Shown: piece after piece, positions 17,003 to 25,900 of the stretch
Numbering within the stretch: the first letter of the stretch is position 1
Layout: each line of letters starts with the position of its first letter
Source: a virus
Reading direction: 5' to 3' (one strand)
Virus record (IMG/VR): IMGVR_UViG_3300015371_000006
Span: 1-64,000 of that record
DNA: 64,000 nt
Translations under genes and position numbers: made by a program
Notes under the pieces: generated by a model
The model's input: only the letters and a program-made list of their open reading frames with translations
Databases searched by the model: none
What the model was told of the DNA's origin: nothing

Positions 17003-20000
17003 CAGACCACCCCGTCGTGGTTGCCGACGCCGTCCATCTCGCGGGCCAGCTCGCCGAAGGCGGCGTGGATCTCGCGCTTGAGCTGGTTCTTGATGTCGCC
17101 GTCGCGGTTGTTCGTGATGTGGATCTGGCCGATGCTGACGCCGCCCATGCCGCCGCCGCCCTTGGTCACGGTGACGGTCTCGCGGCCCTTCTCGCCGACG
17201 CCCAGCAGGGTCGGTCGGTTGGCGGTGAAGCTGCCGCCGTCGCCGAACCATCCGGCGAAGCCAGCGCGCCCACCCGTCGCCAGCCCCTTGCCCGCGCCTC
17301 CGAAGTGGATGTTGGAGCCGGTCAGATAGCGGGTGCCGTACCACGCGCCGATGCCCTGCGAGCTGTAGATCTCCTTGGCCGCTCGGGCGTTGATCAGCGG
17401 GTTGAGCATCGCCTGCACGCCACCCAGCCGCGCGATCAGCTCGTCGTTGAAGCCGTCGGTGATCGCCCACAGGCCGTAGCCGTGCGTGCCGCCGGGGTCG
17501 GTGCCCGCCGAGCCCGGCCGCATCCCCGACTCGCCCTTGGCGATCTGCGCGAAGGTGACGCCCGGCAGCCCCGCCCACTCGGCGATGGAGGCCACGGTGT
17601 TGAACGGCAGCGTCTCGCCGGAGAAGTCCGGGGCCATGTGCATCTGGTAGCTGTGGTTGTAGCGCTGGAACTGAGCCGGAACGCGCCCTGCCGACGCGCC
17701 TCGCACGGCCAGGCCGCCCGCGCCGAGCTTCTTGTTGACGGCGGCCTGCATCCCCGCTGCCATCGCCCTCGACCCTGCGTTCGACATGGCTCCCGGCGCG
17801 CCCCGCAGCTTGCTGCCCGGTGCTTTGACCCGCAGTGCCTTCGGGGTTGCCGCCCGGATCGCCCCGCCGATTCCAGCGATGGCGGCCCCACCCGCGCCGC
17901 CGGGGAAGAAGCCGATGTGGACGTGGTCGCTGTGGCCGCCGATGGAGCCCGGCACCCGCTGGCCCTCATCGATGTAGTAGGGCTCGGGGTCGTAGAAGAG
18001 TTCGTTGATCGAGCCGCTGAAGGCCGACTGCGCGCGTCGCCAGTAGGCGTCCATCAGCGTTGGCGAGCCGCTCACGTCGTAGGCGAGGCCCGAGTAGTGC
18101 AGCGACCCGCTCGCGTGGCCGCTCGACGGGACGCCGCCGCCGTAGGGCGGGGGCCCCTCGCCGACAGCCAGGCCCATGCTCTGCGCCAGCGCCCCGGCCG
18201 CCTGGATTCCCTGGGCCGCGCCCCGGCCGCGCCGCCCGCCTCGGGCGTAGCGCATGCCGTAGGCAGCGTTGCGCTCGCGGATGCGGCCGCCCGCCGCCGG
18301 GATTGCCGAGTGCGGCGTGTGCTCCCCGGCCACCATCCGCCCCAGCGCGCCCTTGGCCCCCAGCATCGTGTCCACGTCGGCTTCGGTGTGGCGGTTGACG
18401 TACAGCTCGCCCGGCGCGGCGTACTCGCCTCCACCCACGCCGACGGTGTCGCGGTGGCCCACGCCGGGGATGCGCCCGCCACCCGCGTATCCCGCGCGAC
18501 CTCCCCGCGCCTTGTTGCCGCCCCCGGCCGTCATGCCGCCCGGCGAGGTGTAGTGCGGGTCGAGGTTGTGGTGCGTGCCCATGATGGAGGCCGGGTCCGC
18601 GCCGCCTTGCTGCAGGTTCATGAACTTGCGCGCCTCGGAGGCCGTGTAGCCCATGCCCTGCAGCTGGTTGAGGACGTACTGCTCAATCTGCGTGCTCGCG
18701 CCCTTGACCTCTGACGCGGCGTCCCACATGCGCGAGCTGATCGCCTTGCCGATGTTCTTCCAGCTCGCCTCGCTGCCTCGGTAGATGCGGCCGTTGACGA
18801 TCTCGACGTTCTCGCCCATGCGCTTGAAGCGATCCTCGATGCCGCTGACCAGCTCGCGGTACTCGTCGCGGAGCTTCGGGTTCTTCTCGGCCGCCTTGCG
18901 CGCCATGTTCAGCGAGGTCTGCGCGACCGTGTCGGCGGCGTCGACGGGGAGCTTCTTCATCTCACCCGTGACGTCGTTGATCATCGCCGTGAACGCCTTG
19001 CCCGCGCCCTGTTCGTCGCGGCGAATGTCGAAGGCTCCGAAGATGTCCTTCCAGGCGTCCTGGGCCTTCTGGTCGGAGATCGCAGCCTGCATCTGCTTGA
19101 TGACCGCCAGGCGTTCCTTGGTTGCGATCAGGCCGCCCTTCAGCGCCTCGCGGTCGTCCTCGTCCGCCGCCGCCATCGCCTTGCGGTAGTTCGCCAGCAT
19201 GAGCGTCGCGCGGATCGACTCCTTGGCGAGCATCGCGTACTGCCCGCCGCCCTGCGGGATGCCCTCGCGCGATTGCGCCAGCAGCTCCTGGCCCTTCGTG
19301 TAGCCCTGCTGGTTCAGCTCCTCGTAGGTCGGCGGTGCCGGGATGATCCCGAGCGTCGCCGCCGAGACGCCACCGGCCGCCTTGCGCCGCCAGTCACCCT
19401 CGGTCTGCGAAGCCCCGCTGAGCGCCGACAGGCCGGTGATCGCCAGCCCGATGGGGCCGAGCAGCCGCGCCGCTGCGCCCCCGGCCATCGCCCCGCCCCT
19501 CAGCAGTCCGCCAGGCAGCGAGCGTGCCGCAGCCCCGACGCCGCCGGGCATGGACAGAGTGGCCCCGAGCCTCGCTGCGCCCATGCGCAGGCCCGGCAGC
19601 ACGCCTCCGGCGCGCCCCGCCACGGCCCCGCCGCCGAGCAGCAGCGGCGCTGCACCAGCTCCGGGCGACGCCTGCCCTGCGGCCGCCGCGCCCCGTCGGC
19701 CGCCGCCGAGCATCAGCGGCAGCGGTAGCGCCCCGCCGCGCATCTTGCTGAAGGTGAAGGCCGCCAGCATCGCGGTCAGCGCGTTGATGTTGCCGATGTT
19801 GATCGAGGCGATGAAGTGGACGATGTCGCCGATGGCGCGGCTGATCGGTCGCATCGCGTCGGCCACGTCCATGACCACCGGAGCGAGGTCGCCGAACAGC
19901 CGGGCGAGATCCTTCGCGCCCTCAACGGAGGTCCGCCAGAAGCGGTTCATCTCCTCGGGGTTCTGGCGCATCCAGCGAGTGCCCTCGCGGATCTTGTTGG

Positions 20001-21171
20001 TCATGTCCTCGACCAGGCCCTGCCCTTCGTCCGCGCCGGAGCCGAACAGCACCCGGACGAAGTTCCAGCTCGCCCGCAGCAGCCGCCACCACTCCGAGGT
20101 CTGTTGCACCAGGCCGTGAACGTCGTCCTGCAGCTGGCCCGCGTTCTCGGTCGCCTCCACCCAGCCGGAGGTGGTCTCGCTCATCCGCATGAACATCTTC
20201 TCCACGTCCGGCGCGACGGCGACGGCGATCCGCGCCAGGATCTGGCCCAGGTCGGCGGCGATGTCGGTCATGAACGGCAGCGTGCGCTCGGCGAGCGTCG
20301 TCATCCGGTTCCAGAAGCGGTCGAACTCGGGTGAGTCCAGGCGACCCAGCAGCTGGTCGACCGCGTCGTTGAACGCGCCCATGATCCGGTTCGCCGAGCC
20401 GCTGAAGAGGCCCAGGCGGCCCGCGATGAAGTCGAGCGCGGAGTTGGCCGCGCCGAACATGGCGCGCTGGCCTGGCTTGATCGCGTTCATCCAGTTCTCG
20501 CGCAGCGAGGTCGTGCGGCCCAGCAGGCCCATCGCCGGACCGACGGCCAGGCCCTGGCTGCGCATCTGTTGCTGCACGCGGTGCAGCTCCTTGGCGGCGT
20601 CCTTGGCCTCGCGGCTCGACGCGCCGTACTGTTGCTGGGCCTGGGTCAGCCCAGCGAAGCTCGTCTTCAGCTCGCCCAGGGAGCTGACCGTGGGCGCGAT
20701 CACCGAGACCAGTCCCGTCAGCGCCACGATCCCCGCGCCGCCGATGGCGGCACCCAGCGCTCCCACTCCCGCCGCCGCCGCGCCCAGCGAGCCCACGAGC
20801 GCGCCGAGCGCGCCTCCCAGGTCAATGATGTAGGGCAGCGCGACGGTGACGGCCGCGACCATGAAGCGCAGCCGTCCGGTAAACAGGTTCAGGGAGTTGG
20901 CCGAGCGGTCCGAGGAGTCGCCGACGTTCGTGATCTGGTCGGAGACACGGCTCATCGTCCGGTCGGTGTCGGTGCCCTGGCGGTCGAGGTCGCGCAGCTT
21001 GCGGTCGGTGTCCTCCATCTGGCGGATCTGCTTGTTCGTCCCGATGTCGTCGAGCGAATCGCCCGCCCCTCGGATCGCCAGGTCGGTGCGCTCGGCCTGC
21101 TCCTGCATGCGGCGCATCGGACCGGAGGCCCGGTCGATGATCTGGAAGATGCCGGTGACTGTTGCGGCCAC
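17002..21171 (-). CDS. Tape measure protein with two cell-wall domains
   Basis: 1389 residues. A coiled N-terminal part is followed by a long hydrophobic stretch (about 95-165) and another at about 460-580, as in tape measures. Two enzymatic domains follow. Residues about 990-1090 are M15-like (SLHYSGLAYDV and HSDHVHIGF, the His/Asp zinc ligands). Residues about 1195-1300 are transglycosylase-like (GESGMRPGS and GYGLWAIT, with the catalytic Glu near 1214). They would open peptidoglycan during DNA entry. The tape length predicts a tail of roughly 150-200 nm. Confidence 0.9.
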   Translation of the reverse strand: MAATVTGIFQIIDRASGPMRRMQEQAERTDLAIRGAGDSLDDIGTNKQIRQMEDTDRKLRDLDRQGTDTDRTMSRVSDQITNVGDSSDRSANSLNLFTGRLRFMVAAVTVALPYIIDLGGALGALVGSLGAAAAGVGALGAAIGGAGIVALTGLVSVIAPTVSSLGELKTSFAGLTQAQQQYGASSREAKDAAKELHRVQQQMRSQGLAVGPAMGLLGRTTSLRENWMNAIKPGQRAMFGAANSALDFIAGRLGLFSGSANRIMGAFNDAVDQLLGRLDSPEFDRFWNRMTTLAERTLPFMTDIAADLGQILARIAVAVAPDVEKMFMRMSETTSGWVEATENAGQLQDDVHGLVQQTSEWWRLLRASWNFVRVLFGSGADEGQGLVEDMTNKIREGTRWMRQNPEEMNRFWRTSVEGAKDLARLFGDLAPVVMDVADAMRPISRAIGDIVHFIASINIGNINALTAMLAAFTFSKMRGGALPLPLMLGGGRRGAAAAGQASPGAGAAPLLLGGGAVAGRAGGVLPGLRMGAARLGATLSMPGGVGAAARSLPGGLLRGGAMAGGAAARLLGPIGLAITGLSALSGASQTEGDWRRKAAGGVSAATLGIIPAPPTYEELNQQGYTKGQELLAQSREGIPQGGGQYAMLAKESIRATLMLANYRKAMAAADEDDREALKGGLIATKERLAVIKQMQAAISDQKAQDAWKDIFGAFDIRRDEQGAGKAFTAMINDVTGEMKKLPVDAADTVAQTSLNMARKAAEKNPKLRDEYRELVSGIEDRFKRMGENVEIVNGRIYRGSEASWKNIGKAISSRMWDAASEVKGASTQIEQYVLNQLQGMGYTASEARKFMNLQQGGADPASIMGTHHNLDPHYTSPGGMTAGGGNKARGGRAGYAGGGRIPGVGHRDTVGVGGGEYAAPGELYVNRHTEADVDTMLGAKGALGRMVAGEHTPHSAIPAAGGRIRERNAAYGMRYARGGRRGRGAAQGIQAAGALAQSMGLAVGEGPPPYGGGVPSSGHASGSLHYSGLAYDVSGSPTLMDAYWRRAQSAFSGSINELFYDPEPYYIDEGQRVPGSIGGHSDHVHIGFFPGGAGGAAIAGIGGAIRAATPKALRVKAPGSKLRGAPGAMSNAGSRAMAAGMQAAVNKKLGAGGLAVRGASAGRVPAQFQRYNHSYQMHMAPDFSGETLPFNTVASIAEWAGLPGVTFAQIAKGESGMRPGSAGTDPGGTHGYGLWAITDGFNDELIARLGGVQAMLNPLINARAAKEIYSSQGIGAWYGTRYLTGSNIHFGGAGKGLATGGRAGFAGWFGDGGSFTANRPTLLGVGEKGRETVTVTKGGGGMGGVSIGQIHITNNRDGDIKNQLKREIHAAFGELAREMDGVGNHDGVV

Positions 21172-21247
21172 GGGTCAGAGCCCCCCGCCTGGCCGTCGGA
21201 CAGCGCCTCTGAGCGGATCTCTCCACTCAGAGGGCCGTCCGGTCGGC
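21172..21247 (-). other. Structured gap between tail chaperone and tape measure
   Basis: 76 bases between the end of the frameshifted chaperone frame and the tape measure ATG. A perfect 8-bp stem (CCTCTGAG 21206-21213 / CTCAGAGG 21226-21233) sits inside a longer imperfect stem (CGGAC ... GTCCG). It could act as partial terminator or translational control for the tape measure. Confidence 0.5.
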
Positions 21248-22185
21248 TTAGCCTGTTCGCGGGTCAGAACGCCGCACGCGGCCTCCGGCTGCCTTCGCGT
21301 CCATCTCGCGTAGGCCGACCGAGAACCCGTAGAGCAGGGACCGCAGGCGGCGCGGGTGCGATGGCAGCGTCGGCTCGCCTGGTGTCGCCCTCGGGATCTC
21401 GACGTAGCCGCGCCATTGGCACAGCGCGCAGGGCTCCATGTTCCCTGAGCGTCGGGTCGCGTAGCACGCCGGGCACTCCTGGCGGTCGGTGAGCGGCCGG
21501 TACTCGCTGTCGAGAGAGTTGTAGAGCTGGAACGGGTCAGCACCATTTCTCCAGGCCATCGCAAGCAGGGCGGCCTCGCCTCCCGCCCTTACGAGTTTCC
21601 CGCCGCAGCGACCTGCTCGACTTCCTGCACGTCGTCATCGTCGAAGCCGCTCAGGCTCATGATGTGTCCCGCGATCTGCGCGATGAAGCCGGGCTTCTTC
21701 TGGAACCGGATGCGCACGCACTCGACGGGATCGAGCGGACCCGTCTTCGCCTCGTGCATCCGTCGCGCTGCCTCCTGCAGGTCGGGATCGACCGTTCCGG
21801 CGGCGACCACCTCCAGGTTGACGCGGTACTCGTCGACGCTGCCGGTGCGCCGGGCCGCGCGGCTCTGCGTCGCGCGCTGGCGGATCGCCCGCATCGTTTC
21901 CATCGAGACCGGGCAGATCGTCCAGGTGATCCACTTCGGCGTCTCGTCGGTGCCGAAGTTCAGCTTCAGCGGCTTGGTCTCGGGGGCTTCGTCCTCGTCG
22001 ATACCGACGAACCACTCCAGGGCGTCGGTCTGCGCCTGCGGCGTCAGCTTCTCAGCGTCCTCCGGCTTGACGGTGGCGGCGGCCTTGACTGCGGCCTTCT
22101 TGTCGCCGGGCTCGCCTACGGGATCGTCGGCGTTGCCAGCCGCTTCACGGAGCGGCTGCCCCGACAGGGTGCTCTCTGGTGCCAT
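21248..22185 (-). CDS. Tail assembly chaperone, -1 frameshift fusion product
   Basis: Predicted long chaperone (gpGT type). The short form's frame ends at 21589, but a G GGA AAC slippery heptamer at 21595-21601 permits a -1 shift into an open frame that runs without a stop to 21248. The extension adds LVRAGGEAALLA and then a region with two CxxC pairs (CPAC, CALC), a likely zinc ribbon. The position just before the tape measure is the classical place for this frameshift. The extension also has an internal ATG at 21559 that could give a separate 103-residue protein. Confidence 0.75.
21589..22185 (-). CDS. Tail assembly chaperone, short form
   Basis: 198 residues, the unshifted product. It resembles the XkdN-type chaperones that precede tape measures: FGTDETPKWITWTICPVSME, a short helical body (TMRAIRQRATQSRAARR) and an acidic C-terminus (SGFDDDDVQEVEQVAAA). 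These proteins coat the tape measure during tail assembly and are not in the virion. The first 40 residues are low complexity. Confidence 0.8.
   Translation of the reverse strand: MAPESTLSGQPLREAAGNADDPVGEPGDKKAAVKAAATVKPEDAEKLTPQAQTDALEWFVGIDEDEAPETKPLKLNFGTDETPKWITWTICPVSMETMRAIRQRATQSRAARRTGSVDEYRVNLEVVAAGTVDPDLQEAARRMHEAKTGPLDPVECVRIRFQKKPGFIAQIAGHIMSLSGFDDDDVQEVEQVAAAGNS
21595..21601 (-). promoter_or_regulatory. Programmed -1 frameshift site GGGAAAC
   Basis: The heptamer is read in frame as G GGA AAC, the exact X XXY YYZ form. Both tRNAs can re-pair after slipping (GGG AAA). It lies one sense codon before the zero-frame stop, and the -1 frame is open across the junction into the 21248 frame. 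Confidence 0.8.
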
Positions 22186-22423
22186 TGCTTGCCTCCTCGG
22201 CAGCTAGTGGGGGTGTCTGTCCGGGCATGCCGTCCGTCCTCGCGGGACGGTCCGTAGTGGCCCTTGTTGAACGTGGTGCGGGTACAGCTTCGGTGTCGTG
22301 GTCGAGCATGCACTCGACCTCCAGCCGCGCCATCGCGGCGTGTAGGTCGCGCTGCCCGTGACTCCGCTTCTCGTCGATGTGCGCCTTGAGGTGGAGCCAC
22401 GCGCGCTCGTAGTCCACGAGCAC
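22145..22423 (-). CDS. Small unknown protein
   Basis: 92 residues from a GTG at 22423, nine bases after the tail tube stop. The helical N-terminal half (YERAWLHLKAHIDEKRSHGQ) looks like a real folded segment, while the C-terminal half is low complexity and overlaps the chaperone start by 41 bases. It fills an otherwise empty gap between tube and chaperone genes. No family recognised. Confidence 0.55.
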   Translation of the reverse strand: MLVDYERAWLHLKAHIDEKRSHGQRDLHAAMARLEVECMLDHDTEAVPAPRSTRATTDRPARTDGMPGQTPPLAAEEASNGTREHPVGAAAP

Positions 22424-22432
22424 GGCTCAGCC

Positions 22433-22996
22433 TCAGCGACCCGACGGGTTCTGCGTCGTGTAGGGGTAGGTGATCGCCGGGAGCTTCGTGACCGGGTTGG
22501 TCTGCCCCGTGCGGACGAAGGCCTCGATGGGCTTCTCGTTCTCGTAGGTGAACGGGAACTCCAGGTCGCGGATGTCGTCGCCGATGTTGAAGCCGAGCGG
22601 CAGTCGCCACAGCAGGCAGCCGTCGAGCTGCCAGCGCTCGACGCCGAGGGCCTCGGGATCGTCGTAGCCGACCAGCAGGCTGAAGGGCCGCAGGACGCTG
22701 TTCTCGGTCCCGCGCATCGCTCGGCGCTCCTCCAGCGTCGTCGATACGAAGCGGTAGACCTCCAGCTCCCACTTGGAGTCGATCTTCTGGCAGCGGAAGG
22801 TGCCCTCTCGCGTGATCCGGCCGGGCTTGTAGCCCTGCTTGCCGGTGCCGACGATGGGGACTTCGATCCGGTTGACCTCGGCGGTGGCCGTGACCTCGGT
22901 GACCTCGGCGAGCAGGTTGCCTGCCAGGTCGCGGGCCTCTCCCCACATGCCGCTGATGCGGAAGAGCCCCTCGTTGTTGATCAGTGGGGAAGGCAT
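22433..22996 (-). CDS. Tail tube protein (XkdM-like)
   Basis: 187 residues. Directly follows the sheath gene, as tube genes do. Beta-rich, with NRIEVPIVGTGKQGYKPGRI and a later LGFNIGDDIRDLEFPFTYEN, a pattern of the XkdM/DUF2001 myophage tube proteins that stack as hexameric rings inside the sheath. Start at 22996. Confidence 0.82.
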   Translation of the reverse strand: MPSPLINNEGLFRISGMWGEARDLAGNLLAEVTEVTATAEVNRIEVPIVGTGKQGYKPGRITREGTFRCQKIDSKWELEVYRFVSTTLEERRAMRGTENSVLRPFSLLVGYDDPEALGVERWQLDGCLLWRLPLGFNIGDDIRDLEFPFTYENEKPIEAFVRTGQTNPVTKLPAITYPYTTQNPSGR

Positions 22997-23025
22997 CTCT
23001 TAGCTCTCCTAGTTCGTCGTTGGCC

Positions 23026-24501
23026 CTAGCCGACGCTGACCGTGAAGTAGACCTGCTCCAGGGAGCGGGCGAACGACACGGTGATCGCGAGGGCGATGAA
23101 CTCGTCTTCGGGGGTTGGCGGTGGATCTTGGTCGATGCTGACCGACCAACCCGACTGGATCGAACCCGACGCCTCGCGCTCGGTGAGCCGGGACTTGACC
23201 TCGGCGATGAGCGCGGTGCGAGTGGCTTCGTTGATGGGCCGCTGGCCGATGATGTTCTCCTCGGCCCAGCGGGTCAGGTCTGCCCCGATGCCGTGCATCG
23301 TGGCGACGTACTTCGGCTGACGGTAGATCAGGTACGGCTTCGACGCATCCGCGTCGGCGTCGCTCGACGTCCAGGTGGTGAGCCCGGTCTTGACGTGGAC
23401 CGGCGCGGTCGCGTGCGAGTCGCGCGCCAGGACGACGACGCCCTCATCGAAGGCGGTCTCCAGGTCGCTGACCGTGGCCCCGACGACGATCTCGACTCCG
23501 GCGAGCCGCGCGTGCGTGAGGCTCTGATGCTCTCCGCGTGCCGCAAGGATGCCCGCGATCCGTGGCGCGAGCTGGGCGGTGCCGATGTCCAGCTCGGTGC
23601 GGTCGGCCCCCAGGTCGAGGTCGCGGATGGTGCCGACGCCCACGTTGATGATGTTCGGCGAGGCGAGCGTGCCCGAGCGGGTGGCCGCCGTGCTGACCGA
23701 CTCCCCGGCGGCCCCGCCGACGACGAGCGTGTGGTACTTGCCCGCGTCGTTGAGGTCATCGGTCCAGGCCGCGAAGGAGGCCAGGATGCCGGAGTCGGTG
23801 AGGTTGTACGGGGCGACGACACCGAAGGGCTCGACTTCGAACGCGGTCATCGCGGCGGTGTAGTCGGCGGCGAGCAGCGTGGTTCCGTCGTTTCCTCCGG
23901 TGAACGCCTGCGAGGCAACCGCCGTCAGCGCGGTGCCCGAGGTGATCGCGCCCGTGTAGTCGACCCAGTCACTGAACTCGCGGATGTCGGCGGCCAGCGT
24001 GGTGATGTCGGTCTGCACGTACTGGTAGCGCTCCAGCAGGACCGCGCCGTCGTAGATCAGCAGCTCGTCGCTCCCGGCCGTGGCCGAGTCCTGCACGGTG
24101 ACCCGAAGGTCGTCGCCGCGCGTGCCCTCGTAGCGCGCCTGCAGCGTGATCGCTGTCGTCGTGCCGTTGGACAGCGCCTTGGTCGACTTCGCCGCAGCGG
24201 AGCCGCCCATGCGGAAGCTGAGCACCTCGCCCGCCCCGCCCTGGCCCACGAGGCCGGAGCCTTCGAACGCCTGGCGGACGGCACGGTAGCCGTCGGTGTC
24301 GTCGGCGTTGCCGTAGATCGCCTGCCACTCGGCGAAGCTTCCCGTCCGCGAGACCTCTTCGAAGGGGCCCCAGTCGTGCGTGAAGGGGATCGCCACGATG
24401 GAGCCGGGGTTGACCGGCACCGGGACGACGGCCCTGGCCTCGAAGTTGAAGTACGCGCCCGGCAGCTTCGGGCGACTTGACTTGCTGAAGATGCCAGCCA
24501 T
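23026..24501 (-). CDS. Tail sheath protein
   Basis: 491 residues. Sheath signatures: an N-terminal LPGAYFNFEARAV and IPFTHDWGPFEEV, a middle VAPYNLTDSGILASFAAW segment, and a C-terminal domain with IGQRPINEATRTALIAEV and AITVSFARSLEQVYF. Contractile sheath proteins define myoviruses. Preceded by a small gene and the P1 late promoter; AGGAGG-like sequence lies just before the ATG (AAGGAGGCC). Confidence 0.92.
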   Translation of the reverse strand: MAGIFSKSSRPKLPGAYFNFEARAVVPVPVNPGSIVAIPFTHDWGPFEEVSRTGSFAEWQAIYGNADDTDGYRAVRQAFEGSGLVGQGGAGEVLSFRMGGSAAAKSTKALSNGTTTAITLQARYEGTRGDDLRVTVQDSATAGSDELLIYDGAVLLERYQYVQTDITTLAADIREFSDWVDYTGAITSGTALTAVASQAFTGGNDGTTLLAADYTAAMTAFEVEPFGVVAPYNLTDSGILASFAAWTDDLNDAGKYHTLVVGGAAGESVSTAATRSGTLASPNIINVGVGTIRDLDLGADRTELDIGTAQLAPRIAGILAARGEHQSLTHARLAGVEIVVGATVSDLETAFDEGVVVLARDSHATAPVHVKTGLTTWTSSDADADASKPYLIYRQPKYVATMHGIGADLTRWAEENIIGQRPINEATRTALIAEVKSRLTEREASGSIQSGWSVSIDQDPPPTPEDEFIALAITVSFARSLEQVYFTVSVG

Positions 24502-24503
24502 GT

Positions 24504-24767
24504 TCAGGCCTCCTTGTCGGGCTCGTCGGTCTTCACGTCACGGTTGAGGAACTTCTCGACGGCGCTCTTGGCCTGGTCGGCCGTCAGCGGGTTGTCGCCA
24601 CCCTTGTCAGCGAGGGCACCGGCCACGACGTGGCGCGGGTGGCCCGTGATGGCGAGCGACTCGTCGAGCAGACGCTCGCGGCTGAACTTGTCGCTGGCGG
24701 CGGGCTCGTCGACGTAGGCCTGATCGGCCTCTGCCTTCGACGCTGCCTTGCTCTTCGACTCTGCCAC
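24504..24767 (-). CDS. Small protein upstream of the sheath
   Basis: 87 residues, GTG start with AAGGAG 7 nt upstream. Mostly helical and charged, with a hydrophobic patch (LAITGHPRHVVAGALADKG) and an acidic end. It is first in the sheath operon and ends two bases before the sheath start. Small proteins with a similar helix-turn composition accompany sheath or capsid genes in many actinophages. Function unknown. Confidence 0.7.
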   Translation of the reverse strand: MAESKSKAASKAEADQAYVDEPAASDKFSRERLLDESLAITGHPRHVVAGALADKGGDNPLTADQAKSAVEKFLNRDVKTDEPDKEA

Positions 24768-24815
24768 CTGGTTCTCCTTCAGCTTTCTCGGGTGCGTGAC
24801 CCTTGTCTTGCCCGA

Positions 24816-24854
24816 CGGTAACAGCGGTTAGGGCACGCAGCCCAAGTGGACTTT
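24816..24854 (-). promoter_or_regulatory. Late promoter P1 (tail module)
   Basis: AAAGTCC box at 24848-24854, exactly 26 nt, then TTACCG at 24816-24821 (TACCGT -10). It shares AAAGTCCAYTTGG with P2. About 48 nt separate the -10 from the GTG at 24767, which has its own ribosome site, so this transcript has a leader. Confidence 0.7.
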
Positions 24855-25394
24855 TCAGGGGGCGTCGAAGCCGACCGTCAAGCGCTCGGCCGTGACGCCG
24901 CCCTGATCGGGCTCGCCGACCCGTCGCCAGGCCAGGCGCAGGTCGCAGGTGACGGTGAACAGCAGCTCCTCGGTCGGGTTCTGCACCCGCTGCACCGAGC
25001 AGTCTCGGACCCGCAGGTAGTCCGGGTAGGAGCGGGCGTCGGTGCCCTCGTCCCACGCCACGTCCTCGTAGTCGAACAGGGGGATGCGACAGGCGTGTCC
25101 GCCCGCCAGGCCGATGCGGAAGGCGTCGGTCATCGTGTTCTCGACCACAGCGGCGAGCCCCAGCGATTCCTGCACCGATTCGCCGGGCTCGGGGAAGACG
25201 TGGACGCTGAAGCTCTGCAGGTTGTCGATGGTGTGGCGGGGGCCGGTCAGGTCGTTGGCGGTCGTGTCCATGACCTGGGCCGCCGGGCGCTTGAAGGTGC
25301 CCTGCTCGGTCAGCAGGCGGACCTCGTAATCGTCGCCCAGCGCGATGGCGACGTAGCGCTTCAGGGAGCGGATGGCATCGAGCGACGTTCTCAT
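24855..25394 (-). CDS. Tail terminator-like neck protein
   Basis: 179 residues. Begins with a helix (SLDAIRSLKRYVAIAL) and continues as an alpha/beta fold with VRLLTEQGTFKRPAAQ and FSVHVFPEPGESVQES. Position between the gp10-like protein and the tail sheath operon, and its size, fit a tail terminator. No strong motif. Start overlaps the previous stop (ATGA). Confidence 0.6.
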   Translation of the reverse strand: MRTSLDAIRSLKRYVAIALGDDYEVRLLTEQGTFKRPAAQVMDTTANDLTGPRHTIDNLQSFSVHVFPEPGESVQESLGLAAVVENTMTDAFRIGLAGGHACRIPLFDYEDVAWDEGTDARSYPDYLRVRDCSVQRVQNPTEELLFTVTCDLRLAWRRVGEPDQGGVTAERLTVGFDAP

Positions 25395-25900
25395 GTCAGC
25401 GTCGCCCAGGGGTTCTGTCGTTCGACCTCGCGGGTCCAGTTGCGCATCACGGGCCGCACGAGGCGCTCCCACGTCGCCTCCAGCCAGTTGGCGCTGATCT
25501 CCAGCATGTGATTGCCCGGCGAGCCGGGGTGCATGACGTAGGAGGCGAAGCGGTCCTGGCCGGTGGCGCGGTCCACCCAATGCAGCGTGCCGCCGGGCGT
25601 CTTCGGGACGATCAGGTACTTGCGGTGCTCGGGGCCGTAGAGGCCGGTGCCGTCGTTGACGTAGGCCGCGTAGTCGGTGTCGTTGTACCACTCTGCCTGC
25701 CAGCCCAGGCCGATGAAGGTCATCGTCCTGACCGCCCGCGAGGTCTGCCAGTTGTCGCGCAGGTCGCCCGTGTCGACCGGGGTGTTCGTCGCCGCGATCT
25801 CGGCGGCCTCGGTGACGCCGACGCGGATCATGTTGCGGATCGCGCGCGGGTTCGGATCGCTGTCGAACCAGGGGGCCAGCTTGCCGCCGATGTACGCCAT
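25391..25900 (-). CDS. HK97 gp10-like tail completion protein
   Basis: 169 residues. TPVDTGDLRDNWQ near residue 40 is the typical HK97-gp10 signature, followed by WYNDTDYAAYVNDGTGLYG. Proteins of this family are neck or tail completion proteins. TGATG overlap with the upstream connector gene; ATGA overlap with the next. Confidence 0.8.
   Translation of the reverse strand: MAYIGGKLAPWFDSDPNPRAIRNMIRVGVTEAAEIAATNTPVDTGDLRDNWQTSRAVRTMTFIGLGWQAEWYNDTDYAAYVNDGTGLYGPEHRKYLIVPKTPGGTLHWVDRATGQDRFASYVMHPGSPGNHMLEISANWLEATWERLVRPVMRNWTREVERQNPWATLT

Noticed and set aside
22984-24480. 498-residue plus-strand open frame opposite the tail sheath
   Set aside because: The sheath gene is certain; this is its shadow.
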